Shown: in pieces, positions 9,033-18,438 of the stretch
Position numbering within the stretch: the stretch's first letter is position 1
Layout of the letters: each line of letters opens with the position of its first letter
NCBI GenBank assembly: GCA_008933615.1
Contig: WBUR01000004.1
Coordinates: 1 to 64,000, forward strand
From: a bacterium
GTDB taxonomy: Bacteria > CLD3 > SB21
DNA length: 64,000 nucleotides
Direction of reading: 5' to 3'
Notes under the pieces: model-generated
Databases searched by the model: none
Told to the model about the DNA's origin: nothing
What the model saw: the letters and a program-made list of their open reading frames with translations, nothing else
Made by a program: the position numbers and the translations under genes

Positions 9033-9446
9033 CTAATTTCCGGCGTTAGTCTTTGCCGGTTTAGAATCTTTTTTTTGCGCGTTTTGATACGCTTCTTCGG
9101 CAACTAAGTCCATCGCGCGCGTAATCGGAATTTGGTATACGCCTTTTGCAGCATCAATTATTTTATAATTATTCAGAATTTCCCGTTCTTTAGATCTTAA
9201 TTCACGCAACGGCGCTGACTCGGGCTTAAGAACCGCTTCTTTAATTTGGTTCTCCGTTACCATGGTGAAAAGTTCCGCCAGTCCGATAATCAATACAACA
9301 ACGACAGAGAGAAGAGAAACGGTGGCGATCATGATTTTACGCGGATTTGCGTCCCTGCGTTCATAATCCACTCCGCCGTGCTCTGCGCCTAATTGTTCGG
9401 CGTGTTCTCCTTGACGTTCGTGCCCGAATTTGTTTGATTCGTTCAT
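9033..9446 (-). CDS. Small single-span membrane protein of alternative complex III/oxidase operons
   Basis: 137 residues. A charged, His/Glu-rich N-terminus is followed by one membrane helix (about 38-62, KIMIATVSLLSVVVVLIIGL) and a periplasmic tail. The tail contains APLRELRSKEREILNNY, then KGVYQIPITRAMDLVAEE. That last pattern (a tyrosine-containing turn, then an 'IPI.RAM.L' helix) recurs in short proteins or tails in ACIII/oxidase loci of other phyla. Function is unknown; a role in assembly or stability of the ACIII-oxidase supercomplex is only an inference from position. AGGAATTATAT precedes the ATG. Confidence 0.72.
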   Translation of the reverse strand: MNESNKFGHERQGEHAEQLGAEHGGVDYERRDANPRKIMIATVSLLSVVVVLIIGLAELFTMVTENQIKEAVLKPESAPLRELRSKEREILNNYKIIDAAKGVYQIPITRAMDLVAEEAYQNAQKKDSKPAKTNAGN

Positions 9447-9455
9447 ATATAATTC

Positions 9456-10637
9456 CTATGGGTTTGCAAAGTGCAGCGATTTATCGAGTTTTGGATCTTT
9501 AACCGGGATCAATGCGTTCTTTGAAAAACGAACCCACATCGCCCAGATAAAAATACCGCCAATACCCAGCATCGTTGTGAGATCCATCCAGGATAACTGG
9601 AAACCGTGTTCATGTAAATTAGGAAATACGGACCAGTAGAGATCGACCCAATGCATAAGCAGGAGCCACACGCCGATAAATGCCATGGCAGGCAAGCTGC
9701 GTTTGGTCGCGCGCGGGATCAGCCAAAGGAACGGAAGCATCAAATGTCCGTAGATCAGCATGAGACTCACGCTCTGCCATGAGCCTTCCCAACGATCAAG
9801 ATAAAAAATAGTTTCCTCTGGAATATTCGCATACCAGATGAGAAAGAATTGGGAGAACGCGATATAAGCCCAAAATATCGTAAACGCAAATTTTAGTTTT
9901 CCGATATCGTGATAGTGTTCGATCGTGATCTGATTATTCAGAACTTCGTTCTTTCTCAGGACCTGCGCAAACAAGTTGATAAATGCCAAAGCAGTCAAAA
10001 GTCCGCCCGCAAAATACCACACGCCGAATATTGTAGAGAACCAGTGCGGCTGAAGCGACATGAGCCAGTCGAATGCGGCATAGGTCGCTGTAAATGCAAA
10101 AAGGATCATGCCGGGCGCGCTGATGCGGCGCATGCGTTCGCTATTAGACTGATCGCCGCCGTCCTGCTTGATCGACATATTATATAACATACGGCCGAAT
10201 ATGAACCAGATAGCAAAATAGATCACCGTACGAATTACAAAAAACATCGGATTCAGATAACCGGCTTTTGCTTTCAAAATTGGATCCGCGTCCACTACGT
10301 CGGCATGGCTCCAGTGATACAGATCGTGAAAACCAAATATGATCGGAACAAAAAACACAAGCATGATGGGCAGCGTTACCATAATGGTCTCTGAAATGCG
10401 GCGCAAAACAATACTCCATTCCGAACCGACGAGATGATTCAGCAAAGTAAAAAACAACCCGCCTAAGCCGATCGAAGTCCAAAATGTGAATGCAACAAGA
10501 TAAGAATGAAAAAACTGTTTTGAATCCATAACATATCCCGCCGCGCTCAACGCGAGGCCGGCCGCTCCCACGATCAACGCATTTCTGCCGAATGAACCGG
10601 GTTCTGTCAGTTTAAAAGTTTCAGTATTGATCTTCAT
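9456..10637 (-). CDS. actF: Alternative complex III subunit ActF (quinol:cytochrome c oxidoreductase membrane subunit)
   Basis: 393 residues with about ten membrane helices, a shortened NrfD/PsrC-like fold. It matches the ActF pattern by length, by the phrase MSLQPHWFSTIFGVWYFAGG and by the run SQFFLIWYANIPEETIFYLDR, both characteristic of ACIII ActC/ActF-like subunits. It follows actE with a 6-bp gap. In the solved complexes ActF sits beside ActC in the membrane and is thought to form part of a proton path without binding heme. The call is firm from sequence and from gene order A-B-C-D-E-F. Confidence 0.93.
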   Translation of the reverse strand: MKINTETFKLTEPGSFGRNALIVGAAGLALSAAGYVMDSKQFFHSYLVAFTFWTSIGLGGLFFTLLNHLVGSEWSIVLRRISETIMVTLPIMLVFFVPIIFGFHDLYHWSHADVVDADPILKAKAGYLNPMFFVIRTVIYFAIWFIFGRMLYNMSIKQDGGDQSNSERMRRISAPGMILFAFTATYAAFDWLMSLQPHWFSTIFGVWYFAGGLLTALAFINLFAQVLRKNEVLNNQITIEHYHDIGKLKFAFTIFWAYIAFSQFFLIWYANIPEETIFYLDRWEGSWQSVSLMLIYGHLMLPFLWLIPRATKRSLPAMAFIGVWLLLMHWVDLYWSVFPNLHEHGFQLSWMDLTTMLGIGGIFIWAMWVRFSKNALIPVKDPKLDKSLHFANP

Positions 10638-10643
10638 GATTTT

Positions 10644-11252
10644 TTACTTAAGGTCCTTTCGCATTTCTTGTGGAACGTCTTCAAGACCGGCGTTTTGGCT
10701 GCGCTGTAAGGCGCGTATGTAGGCGACGATGGCCCATCGGTCATTCACGGAAACCTGGTTCTTATAGGAGGCCATGTTACGAATGCCGTTGGTCATGGCG
10801 TCAAAAAAGTGTCCGTCCGGATTTTTACGCAAAACGTCCGTGTGGTATGACGGCGGCGGCAGGTAACCTCGCTGAACGACTATCCCGCGACCATCGCCGG
10901 CCGCACCGTGACATGGAGAACAAAAAATTTCGTAGCGTTCCTGCCCGCGTTTGAGCAAAGCTAAATCCGTCTTAACCGGTGAGACAGCGACCAAATTGCC
11001 CTTCTCGTCCTTGCCGGTGTAATACGCCGCATCGCCGCGCAAATTCCCACGCGCAACGGTTCCTGCAACCGGTATCCGCATAGTCGAATTATTTTCATAA
11101 AAGTTAGAATACGACTGCGGCTTGAACTTGGGCTGATGATCCATATTAGGATTCAAATGGATCGGCGGCTGATCCGAAGGACGGCCCTGGCAGGCACTAA
11201 CCGTTACCGCGAACGCGATCCATAAAAATTTCCGGAATCTTTGGTGATTCAT
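10644..11252 (-). CDS. actE: Alternative complex III monoheme cytochrome c subunit ActE
   Basis: 202 residues with a lipoprotein signal (lipobox ending SAC at about residue 21), so probably lipid-anchored on the periplasmic side. A cytochrome c domain follows: heme motif CSPCH, GAAGDGRG, a PPPSYHTD segment and the distal-ligand region NGIRNMASYKNQV, ending with WAIVAYIRALQ. ActE is the electron exit toward cytochrome c or the oxidase. The mature N-terminus carries 'PPIHLNPNMDHQPKFKPQ', a stretch typical of ActE proteins. Confidence 0.93.
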   Translation of the reverse strand: MNHQRFRKFLWIAFAVTVSACQGRPSDQPPIHLNPNMDHQPKFKPQSYSNFYENNSTMRIPVAGTVARGNLRGDAAYYTGKDEKGNLVAVSPVKTDLALLKRGQERYEIFCSPCHGAAGDGRGIVVQRGYLPPPSYHTDVLRKNPDGHFFDAMTNGIRNMASYKNQVSVNDRWAIVAYIRALQRSQNAGLEDVPQEMRKDLK

Positions 11253-11279
11253 AAATAGTTTGATTTATAGGTGATTAAA

Positions 11280-11834
11280 TTATCCTTGAATGACTTCAAC
11301 ATTCTTGCCGCCGATGGACGTCAAAAACGATTTAACTTTTTGTTCGTCGTATTGCGGATCGTTTGACTGAACGGTTACAAAAAAACCGTCATCCGTTACC
11401 CGCGCAAAACCGGTTGAATTGAACAGCGGATGATACGGCATGGGCAATTTATTCAAAGCCAGCATACCGAACACGGATGTTAACGCGCCGGTCAAAACAC
11501 CGATCGCAAAAATCGGCGGCGCATACGCGATATAACTGAAAAAAGGTTTCCCGGAAATCACCAGCGGATAAGCAACGACGCTGACATAATACGTTAACGC
11601 GATCATCCCGCACACCGCCGACATCGCGCAGAAAAATACGATTTTTGCTAATGGTGAACGCGACAGCCCCATCGCGCCGTCCATACCGTGCACGGGAAAT
11701 GGCGAGTGACAGTCATACGCTTTGTATCCGGCTTCACGCGTTTTCACGGCAGCCTGCAGGAGCGATCCCGGATCGGCAAATTCCGCCAGCACGATCGATA
11801 CCTTTTTCTCTTCTTTTGGCTTAGTTTCACTCAT
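11280..11834 (-). CDS. actD: Alternative complex III subunit ActD (DUF3341)
   Basis: 184 residues. An N-terminal ferredoxin-like cytoplasmic domain (about 12-60, with GSLLQAAVKTREAGYKAYDCHSP) is followed by two membrane helices (about 65-90 and 100-135) and a short C-terminal domain ending in VEVIQG. The phrase PFPVHGMDGAMGL is the DUF3341 hallmark. It lies between actC and actE with short gaps. ActD is a structural subunit without redox centres. Confidence 0.93.
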   Translation of the reverse strand: MSETKPKEEKKVSIVLAEFADPGSLLQAAVKTREAGYKAYDCHSPFPVHGMDGAMGLSRSPLAKIVFFCAMSAVCGMIALTYYVSVVAYPLVISGKPFFSYIAYAPPIFAIGVLTGALTSVFGMLALNKLPMPYHPLFNSTGFARVTDDGFFVTVQSNDPQYDEQKVKSFLTSIGGKNVEVIQG

Positions 11835-11867
11835 GACAAAACCTTATTATTTTAAAATTGCAGCTGT

Positions 11868-13256
11868 TTAATGTTTACCGTTATTATGATGCGGATCCGC
11901 TTGCGGCAGAATTCCTTTTACCTCCGCCATCGCAATCATAGGTAAAAACCTCAAGAACAGTAAGAATAACACAAAAAATAGTCCAAATGAGCCGATAAAC
12001 GTCATCCAATCCCATGCCGTCGGACGATAATAATCCCAACTCGAAGGCAAATAATCACGGGACAACGTCACGATAATCACAAACCGCTCGAACCACATGC
12101 CGATATTGATGAATATGGTCGCAATGAACATGACCGGAATACTCGTACGTAATTTTTTGAACCAAAATATTTGCGGCACTACCACATTACAAAAGATCAT
12201 ACTGAAGTACGACCACCAGAACGGGCCGAAAGCGCGGTTGATAAATGCGAATCGTTCGTAACCGTTACCGCTGTACCATGCGATGAAAAATTCACAACTG
12301 TAGGCATAACCTACCATCATCCCCGTCACCAGCATAACCTTGTTCATATTTTCAAGATGGTAGATCGTAATAATATTTTCGAGTTTGTATATCTTACGCG
12401 CAATGATGGCCAGCGTCATCACCATGGCAAATCCGGAAAAGATCGCGCCGGCTACGAAATACGGCGGGAATATCGTCGTATGCCATCCGGGAACGATACT
12501 CGTAGCGAAATCCGTAGACACGATACTGTGAACGGACAACACAAGCGGTGTTGAAAGCCCGGCTAAAATCATGTACGCCATTTCATAATGCTTCCACTGC
12601 CTGTTTCCGCCGCGCCATCCGAGCGATAATATTCCGAAAATGATCTGTCGCGTGCGCGTTTTCGCGCGATCGCGCAACGTGGCAAGATCGGGTATTAAAC
12701 CAACATACCAGAATAATAATGAAACGGTAAAATACGTTCCCACCGCAAAAAAGTCCCAAAGCAATGGGCTGCGGAAATTTGGCCACATACCCATTTGATT
12801 AGGTACGGGAGCAAACCAATACGTCACCCAAATACGGCCAACGTGAATTCCGGGAAAGAGCAAAGCGCAAATAACGGCAAAAATGGTCATCGCTTCGGCA
12901 AATCGGTTGATCGACGTGCGCCATCTTTGGCGCAGCAAAAAAAGGATTGCCGAGATCAGCGTGCCTGCGTGGCCGATACCAACCCAAAACACGAAGTTTA
13001 CAATCGCCAAGCCCCAGCCGACCGGATTATTTATGCCCCAGATACCGGTGCCCTCAAAGATCAAATAGGTGACGGAAACCAAGAGCAGAAGCAGGCCTGA
13101 ACTGGCAACCAGAAACGCCATATACCAGGGTTTCGGCGGTTTGTTCTCAACGACTTCGCTGATCTGATTTGATATGCCCTTAAATGTCGGATTGCCCGTA
13201 ATTAACGGAGCTTCGTCGACGAAAGGTTCAGGTTGATTTGTTGTTGCTACACTCAC
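11868..13256 (-). CDS. actC: Alternative complex III quinol-oxidising membrane subunit ActC (NrfD-like)
   Basis: 462 residues, about ten membrane helices. Motifs of the ActC/NrfD family are visible: [16 protein letters not shown] at helix 1, [19 protein letters not shown], and FVFWVGIGH, which lies near the proposed quinol site. A cytoplasmic N-terminus of about 40 residues and a His-rich end complete the protein. It follows actB by 51 bp. ActC passes electrons from quinol to the iron-sulfur clusters of ActB. Confidence 0.95.
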   Translation of the reverse strand: MSVATTNQPEPFVDEAPLITGNPTFKGISNQISEVVENKPPKPWYMAFLVASSGLLLLLVSVTYLIFEGTGIWGINNPVGWGLAIVNFVFWVGIGHAGTLISAILFLLRQRWRTSINRFAEAMTIFAVICALLFPGIHVGRIWVTYWFAPVPNQMGMWPNFRSPLLWDFFAVGTYFTVSLLFWYVGLIPDLATLRDRAKTRTRQIIFGILSLGWRGGNRQWKHYEMAYMILAGLSTPLVLSVHSIVSTDFATSIVPGWHTTIFPPYFVAGAIFSGFAMVMTLAIIARKIYKLENIITIYHLENMNKVMLVTGMMVGYAYSCEFFIAWYSGNGYERFAFINRAFGPFWWSYFSMIFCNVVVPQIFWFKKLRTSIPVMFIATIFINIGMWFERFVIIVTLSRDYLPSSWDYYRPTAWDWMTFIGSFGLFFVLFLLFLRFLPMIAMAEVKGILPQADPHHNNGKH

Positions 13257-13307
13257 AGGTTTTTCAGTTTAATTTGTAATCGTGACATTAATTAATTTTT
13301 ACAGCGG

Positions 13308-16300
13308 CTAAGCGTTTTTATGTTCTTCTAACTCAGGATTCGGATTTCGCAGTTTCGCCAGATACGATGTGCGCGGACGCGTATTGAGTTCAGCCAGCAA
13401 TTGATACTGGCGGTTCAGTTTTTTGATCTCGGCAACTTTACTGCTCGGATCGTTAATGTTACCAAATACAATCGCCTGCGTCGGGCAGCTTTGCTGACAG
13501 GCCGATATGACTTCGCCGTCCTTGATCTGGCGATTTTCTTTCTTTGCGGTAATGCGCGCACCGCTGATTCGCTGGACGCAATACGTACACTTTTCCATCA
13601 CGCCGCGCATACGAACGGACACGTCCGGATTCTTCGACATTTTAAGAATTTCCGGGCCGTCCACCTGATTGAACCCGCTGGTACCCGGGTTAAATTCAAG
13701 AAAGTTGAAACGGCGAACTTTGTACGGACAGTTGTTCGCGCAATAACGCGTACCGACGCAGCGGTTGTATACCATGACGTTAAGGCCCTCGCTGTCGTGA
13801 ACTGTTGCCGCTACGGGGCAAACCTGTTCGCAAGGCGCCGTTTCACAGTGCTGGCATCCGATAGGCTGAAACGCTATTTCCGGCTGCTCCACATCGCCGC
13901 TGTAATATCGGTCCATACGCATCCAGTGCATTTCGCGTCCTTTGAGTATCTGCGATTTACCGACAATCGGAATATTGTTTTCGCTCTGACATGCGATCGT
14001 ACAGGCGTTACATCCGATACACGCATTGAGATCAATGGACATGCCCCATTGATAACCTTCAGCATAATTATGCGCATTGTAAATCGATATAGGATCAGGC
14101 AATTGCGGGTTTTTCTTTTTGCTTTCTTTGTCGATCAATTCCGCATTCATCTCAGCTATGTCAGTAACGAAATTTGGATTTTTCTGATATTCATTCAAAG
14201 TTCCTTCACGCAAGATCGTCGGAACACGGCGCGCAATTTCTGCCGCCGCCAGCGCTTCCGTATCAAACCCGCCATGATCCTGCACGGTTCCGATAGCATA
14301 CCATTTTCCCGTTTTCGAAATCTGCAATCCAAGCCCGAAATCCTGCGCCGCAGATGTTCTTAAAGCATAAACATTAGTACCGACTCCATTACCCACGCGC
14401 CCCGCGGCAGAACGTCCGTAGCCTAATGTCACCGTGACCGAATTATCAGCATGGCCGGGTTGAACCCATACCGGCATTTCAAGTTCGCGTCCGTTATATT
14501 GCAAGGTGATCACCGGCTGCTTATTTTCGCCTTTGATCACCTGATTACTTAATCCCAGTTCTTTAGCTGTCGCAAAGCTGACCATCGCCACATTGTCCCA
14601 CGTGATCTTCGTAACGGGATCGGGCAGTTCCTGCAGCCAGCCGTTATTGGCAAATCGCCCGTCAAACGTCGCAGACGATGACTGAAAAACAATTTCTAAA
14701 TTATCTTTTGTAGCAGAGTCGGAAGCAAAAGGATTAGATGAAAGATAATTTGTATAGGATTTACTGTCTATTTTCGGCGTGCTGAGCGGCAAAGAACTGT
14801 TCGCCAAAATCCCATCATGCAGCACCAGGCGCCATGATTTTTCGTAATCTCCTTTTATTACGTTTTTCCAGTTCTCCCGCACAATATCGTATCCACGATC
14901 GTCTTTACTTGCGGCAACCAGATTCAAAAACTCCAACGCCGTCTTGCCGCCGAACAGCGGTTCGATCAACGGTTGAATAATACTCAAAGATCCGTCGGTA
15001 GAACGCACATCGCCCCAGCTTTCAAGAAAATGCGCCTGAGGAATATGCCACTTGGCCAGCGATGACGTTTCATCCATGTACGCGCTTAAGTGAATTGTAT
15101 TCCCGACTTTTCCCATGGCCGATTCAAAGTCCAGATCTGCGGGCGCATTATAGACGGGATTACCGCCCATGATCACCAAGGTCGATACATTGCTGTCGTG
15201 CATTTTTTTGACGAGCGCGGTAAAAGCGGCGCGATCCGGCAGCGCAGCGTCTTTCATTTCACGATAGCTGACGGCGTTTCCGATATTGCCGAGGGCGGAA
15301 TTGATCGCGTAAACCAGCGCATGAACGGAAGCCGGCTGACGCGCGCCCGCTACAACGAGCGACTTGCCGCGCGATTGGATCAGGTCTTTTGCCACGGCGC
15401 TCAGCCATTTCATATCAAAATTTCCGCCCGCCAATCCTGCAGCACCTTCGACATCAACGCCTTGTGTCGTAAGTTCCTTCGCCAATGCGGCAGTAAATGC
15501 GCCGATCTGACGGCTTTGCATCCGCAAACGGTGATCTGCCATACCGCCGGTGATTGAAAAAACACTTTCAACAACGTACAGGCGATTCATCGCATCGTTT
15601 TCAGTTTTGATGCGGCGTCCGTCTGCAAATCCTCTCGCAGCCGTGACATTGTCAGAACCGGTATAAAGAAAATCGGAATCTAAGGATAGAATTACTTGGG
15701 CTTTATTGTAGGAATATAACGGCTGGTAATATTTTCCGGTAGCCGCTTTGACGCCTTCGTAAATATTTTCATCGCTGACCGGTTCATACGTAACCCATGT
15801 CGCTTTCGGAAATGTTTTTTTGAATTGAGCCTGAAGAAGCGCCAGACTCGGCGACGACCATGATTCGCTCAATAAGGCCAATCCCTCGCCTTCGGAGGTT
15901 TTGTATTGATTATATAAATCGCGCCAGAACGTGACAAAATCATACCACGTTTTATCTTCATTGTTTTGTAAGACGAATTTCGAACGATCCGGGTCGTACA
16001 ATCCAAGTATGGCCGACTGCATGAAAGAATTGGATGAACCGAGAGAGGAAGGATGTTTTTCATTTCCTTCGATCTTCGTCGGGTGGCCTTCATGGCTTTT
16101 AGCTAAGACGCCGTATGCATTCAGTCCCATCGGCATCGCAGTGGCATACCATTCCGCAATACCCGGTATGATTTCTTCCGGTTTGATCACATAGGGAATG
16201 ATCTTTTCAACGGGACGGCGGCAGCCCGCTAATCCGGCAAGAGCGATCGAGGCGCCCATGAGCCCGAGAAAATTACGGCGCGTTACGTTATTGGTCATTT

Positions 16301-16430
16301 CCGAAGCGTTTTCCGGAAATTCGCGTTCTACAAATTCTTTAAATTCCGGCGTATCGGCGAGTTGGTCTAAACTGCGCCAGTATTCTTTGCCGTTCTGAAC
16401 GATCATATTTTTTTTGTTTATCGATGGCAT
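13308..16430 (-). CDS. actB: Alternative complex III iron-sulfur subunit ActB
   Basis: 1040 residues from the ATG at 16430, which has CCGGAGG ten bases upstream; a TTG at 16439 is too close to that site. A twin-arginine signal (TRRNFLGLMGASIALAG, about 50-70) is followed by a molybdopterin-oxidoreductase-like domain (about 90-740) that in this family lacks the cofactor, and by a ferredoxin-like domain (about 780-1000) with four Cys clusters: CIGCNACTIAC, CQHCETAPCEQVC, CVGTRYCANNC and CTYC with CQQSC. These hold three [4Fe-4S] and one [3Fe-4S] cluster in relatives. Its first codons overlap the end of actA by 13 bp. Confidence 0.96.
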   Translation of the reverse strand: MPSINKKNMIVQNGKEYWRSLDQLADTPEFKEFVEREFPENASEMTNNVTRRNFLGLMGASIALAGLAGCRRPVEKIIPYVIKPEEIIPGIAEWYATAMPMGLNAYGVLAKSHEGHPTKIEGNEKHPSSLGSSNSFMQSAILGLYDPDRSKFVLQNNEDKTWYDFVTFWRDLYNQYKTSEGEGLALLSESWSSPSLALLQAQFKKTFPKATWVTYEPVSDENIYEGVKAATGKYYQPLYSYNKAQVILSLDSDFLYTGSDNVTAARGFADGRRIKTENDAMNRLYVVESVFSITGGMADHRLRMQSRQIGAFTAALAKELTTQGVDVEGAAGLAGGNFDMKWLSAVAKDLIQSRGKSLVVAGARQPASVHALVYAINSALGNIGNAVSYREMKDAALPDRAAFTALVKKMHDSNVSTLVIMGGNPVYNAPADLDFESAMGKVGNTIHLSAYMDETSSLAKWHIPQAHFLESWGDVRSTDGSLSIIQPLIEPLFGGKTALEFLNLVAASKDDRGYDIVRENWKNVIKGDYEKSWRLVLHDGILANSSLPLSTPKIDSKSYTNYLSSNPFASDSATKDNLEIVFQSSSATFDGRFANNGWLQELPDPVTKITWDNVAMVSFATAKELGLSNQVIKGENKQPVITLQYNGRELEMPVWVQPGHADNSVTVTLGYGRSAAGRVGNGVGTNVYALRTSAAQDFGLGLQISKTGKWYAIGTVQDHGGFDTEALAAAEIARRVPTILREGTLNEYQKNPNFVTDIAEMNAELIDKESKKKNPQLPDPISIYNAHNYAEGYQWGMSIDLNACIGCNACTIACQSENNIPIVGKSQILKGREMHWMRMDRYYSGDVEQPEIAFQPIGCQHCETAPCEQVCPVAATVHDSEGLNVMVYNRCVGTRYCANNCPYKVRRFNFLEFNPGTSGFNQVDGPEILKMSKNPDVSVRMRGVMEKCTYCVQRISGARITAKKENRQIKDGEVISACQQSCPTQAIVFGNINDPSSKVAEIKKLNRQYQLLAELNTRPRTSYLAKLRNPNPELEEHKNA

Positions 16431-17071
16431 GCGGAACAATCCTCCGGTGGAGCAATATTTTTTTCTTTTTTAATTTTTTGAGCAAAAGCGAGTTGATCTG
16501 TCGGCGGGGTCCAGTTCATATCGGTGATCTTGACCTTACTCAGATCACGCAGCGACATATCCGGGTTACGATGACAATCTAAACACCATCCCATACTGAG
16601 CGGTTGTTTCTGCTCGACTATTTCCATTTGGGCGACATTGCCGTGGCAGGACTCACAGCCGATCCCGCGGTTGACGTGAATGCTGTGATTAAAATACGCG
16701 TAGTCCGGCGTCTTGTGCACTTTCACCCATTCAATCGGAACGCCGCTGGTCCAACTCTCTCGCACCGGCAAAAGTTTCTCGCTCTGGGTAAGAATCAGAT
16801 TGTGGCAATTCATACACGTCGCGGTCGGCGGCACCATGGCTGTAGCCGAAGTCTCTACTCCGACGTGACAATAACGGCAATCCATGCCGAGATCGCCGGC
16901 GTGCAGTTTATGGCTGTAGGGCACGGGCTGATTCGGACGATAACCGACGTCGGTAAACTTAGGCGAAGCAAAATACCAGAAAAAGCCGGTCAGCGCGCCG
17001 CCCACTACCAGAACAGCCACAAGCGAGATCAAGGGCAGCTTATTCGCTGATTTTGGAAATATTTGAGGCAC
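16418..17071 (-). CDS. actA: Alternative complex III pentaheme cytochrome c subunit ActA
   Basis: 217 residues; GTG start preceded by AAGGAGATAGAAC. One N-terminal membrane anchor (about 12-34) and five CxxCH heme sites: CRYCH (65), CMNCH (86), CESCH (139), CLDCH (163) and CSACH (212), the last at the very C-terminus. This is the normal heme count for ActA. It is the first act gene; 255 bp of AT-rich DNA separate it from ctaB and probably hold the operon promoter. ActA accepts electrons from ActB on the periplasmic side. Confidence 0.95.
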   Translation of the reverse strand: MPQIFPKSANKLPLISLVAVLVVGGALTGFFWYFASPKFTDVGYRPNQPVPYSHKLHAGDLGMDCRYCHVGVETSATAMVPPTATCMNCHNLILTQSEKLLPVRESWTSGVPIEWVKVHKTPDYAYFNHSIHVNRGIGCESCHGNVAQMEIVEQKQPLSMGWCLDCHRNPDMSLRDLSKVKITDMNWTPPTDQLAFAQKIKKEKNIAPPEDCSACHR

Positions 17072-17222
17072 GTTCTATCTCCTTAAAGTTACAACTTTTA
17101 CAAAAAATTAATTCTCACGCATTTCAGAGTGTAAAAAAAATCTGCGCGCTGAATATGCTGTTCAATGTGGAAGGCGTTTTTTTAAAAGAATATTTGTTTG
17201 AATAAAATTTAATTCGACAAGG

Positions 17223-17295
17223 CCGTTTGCGGAGAACAAATATCAAACGGGTAAAAATATATTGTCCGACCGTAAAACATGCAAGATATTTTTAC
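17223..17295. repeat. Two inverted repeats in the ctaB-actA spacer
   Basis: In the 255-bp spacer (17072-17326) two dyads lie side by side. The first is CCGTTTG/CAAACGG around a 14-base loop (17223-17250). The second is a perfect 10-bp pair, GTAAAAATAT at 17251-17260 and ATATTTTTAC at 17286-17295. Neither is followed by a T-run on the minus strand, so they look more like operator or processing sites upstream of actA than terminators. No convincing -35/-10 pair was found nearby. Confidence 0.45.
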
Positions 17296-17326
17296 AAATC
17301 GAATATTTATTTCACTCGAAGCAAAT

Positions 17327-18199
17327 CTAAATTTTTACGCCTATAAAACTGTCGATGATCATGGCAAAGAACAACGCAAAAAGATATATAATGGAATAAC
17401 CAAAAAGACCGCGAATTAGTTTTTCAGATTTGTTCATCATCACGCGATAAGCCTTCTTAATAAAGAAGAATCCTAACACGACGGCGGCCAGGCCGTAAAA
17501 AAGGCCGGAAAAAAAATAGATCAGCGACAGGCTGATCGCGACCAAGGCCAATGTATATAAAAACATCTGGCGGAGCGTGCTATCGTCGCCTTTGACGACG
17601 GGCATCATCGGAAGTTTGGCTTTAACGTAGTCGTCTTTACAGAACAAGGCCAAGGCCCAGAAATGAGGCGGCGTCCACAAAAAAACGATCGCAAACATGA
17701 GCCATGGCGCAACGGCCATGGTCCCGGTTGCTGCAGCCCATGCGCCTACCGGAGCCATCGCGCCGGCAGCGCCGCCGATCACGATATTCTGCGGTGTATT
17801 GGGTTTTAAATATAAAGTGTAAAATAGGCTGTAAAACAGGATCGTTGACAATGACAGGATCGCGGTGAGTAAATTGAACACAAATGCAAAAACCAACACG
17901 CCGGTAACGCCGATCGTGATCGAAAAGATCAATGCATGGGTTGAGCTGATCTCGCCCATGGGCAAAGGGCGGCGTTTTTTCGTACGCTCCATTTTCGCAT
18001 CTATATGACGTTCGAAGTACTGATTGAGCGCATTGGCGCAGCCGCCCGTCAGATACAATCCCAGCATCACCAGTAAAAATCTGCCCGGTTCGTGCACCAT
18101 GCTGCCTTCAACAATCAAGGCCGTTGCGCCCGTAAAAAGCACGAGCAGCATGATCGTCGGCTTAGTCAAAGTAATGTAGGACGAAATGATGGATTTCAA
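17327..18199 (-). CDS. ctaB: Protoheme IX farnesyltransferase (heme O synthase)
   Basis: 290 residues with about nine membrane helices, a UbiA-family prenyltransferase. The prenyl-diphosphate motif is visible as NQYFERHIDAKMERTKKRRP near residue 60, followed by LPMGEIS; the second loop carries WTPPHFWALA and KDDYVKAKLPMMP, both diagnostic for CtaB/CyoE. The start appears to be TTG; a stop lies six codons upstream and the next Met would remove most of helix 1. Heme O feeds the oxidase encoded downstream. The partner heme A synthase (ctaA) is not in the window. Confidence 0.95.
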   Translation of the reverse strand: MKSIISSYITLTKPTIMLLVLFTGATALIVEGSMVHEPGRFLLVMLGLYLTGGCANALNQYFERHIDAKMERTKKRRPLPMGEISSTHALIFSITIGVTGVLVFAFVFNLLTAILSLSTILFYSLFYTLYLKPNTPQNIVIGGAAGAMAPVGAWAAATGTMAVAPWLMFAIVFLWTPPHFWALALFCKDDYVKAKLPMMPVVKGDDSTLRQMFLYTLALVAISLSLIYFFSGLFYGLAAVVLGFFFIKKAYRVMMNKSEKLIRGLFGYSIIYLFALFFAMIIDSFIGVKI

Positions 18200-18438
18200 T
18201 CTTCGATCAATCTTTCACAATGTAAGAACTTGTTTAATGGCGGCTAATCTATATAACTCGCCTCATATTGTCAAATTTTATTTCAATTTTTTCTCGTCGG
18301 GCTTATTCGACCGTTTTCTTAGTGTTGTTAATTATTTATCTTTCTTTGTTTTTATTAAGAAATATTGTAATTTTTAACGGTCGTAGCGCACTTTCCAATC
18401 CAAATGAGAGCCCGCATGTCTAATCATGGAGCAAAAGC

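Noticed and set aside
10180-10482. A 100-codon open frame on the minus strand inside actF.
   Set aside because: It is in another frame of a clearly conserved membrane subunit and is Cys/Arg-rich noise.
13401-14363. A 320-codon open frame on the plus strand inside actB.
   Set aside because: It lies opposite the strongly conserved iron-sulfur part of actB, has no ribosome site and its product resembles nothing; it is a shadow of codon bias.
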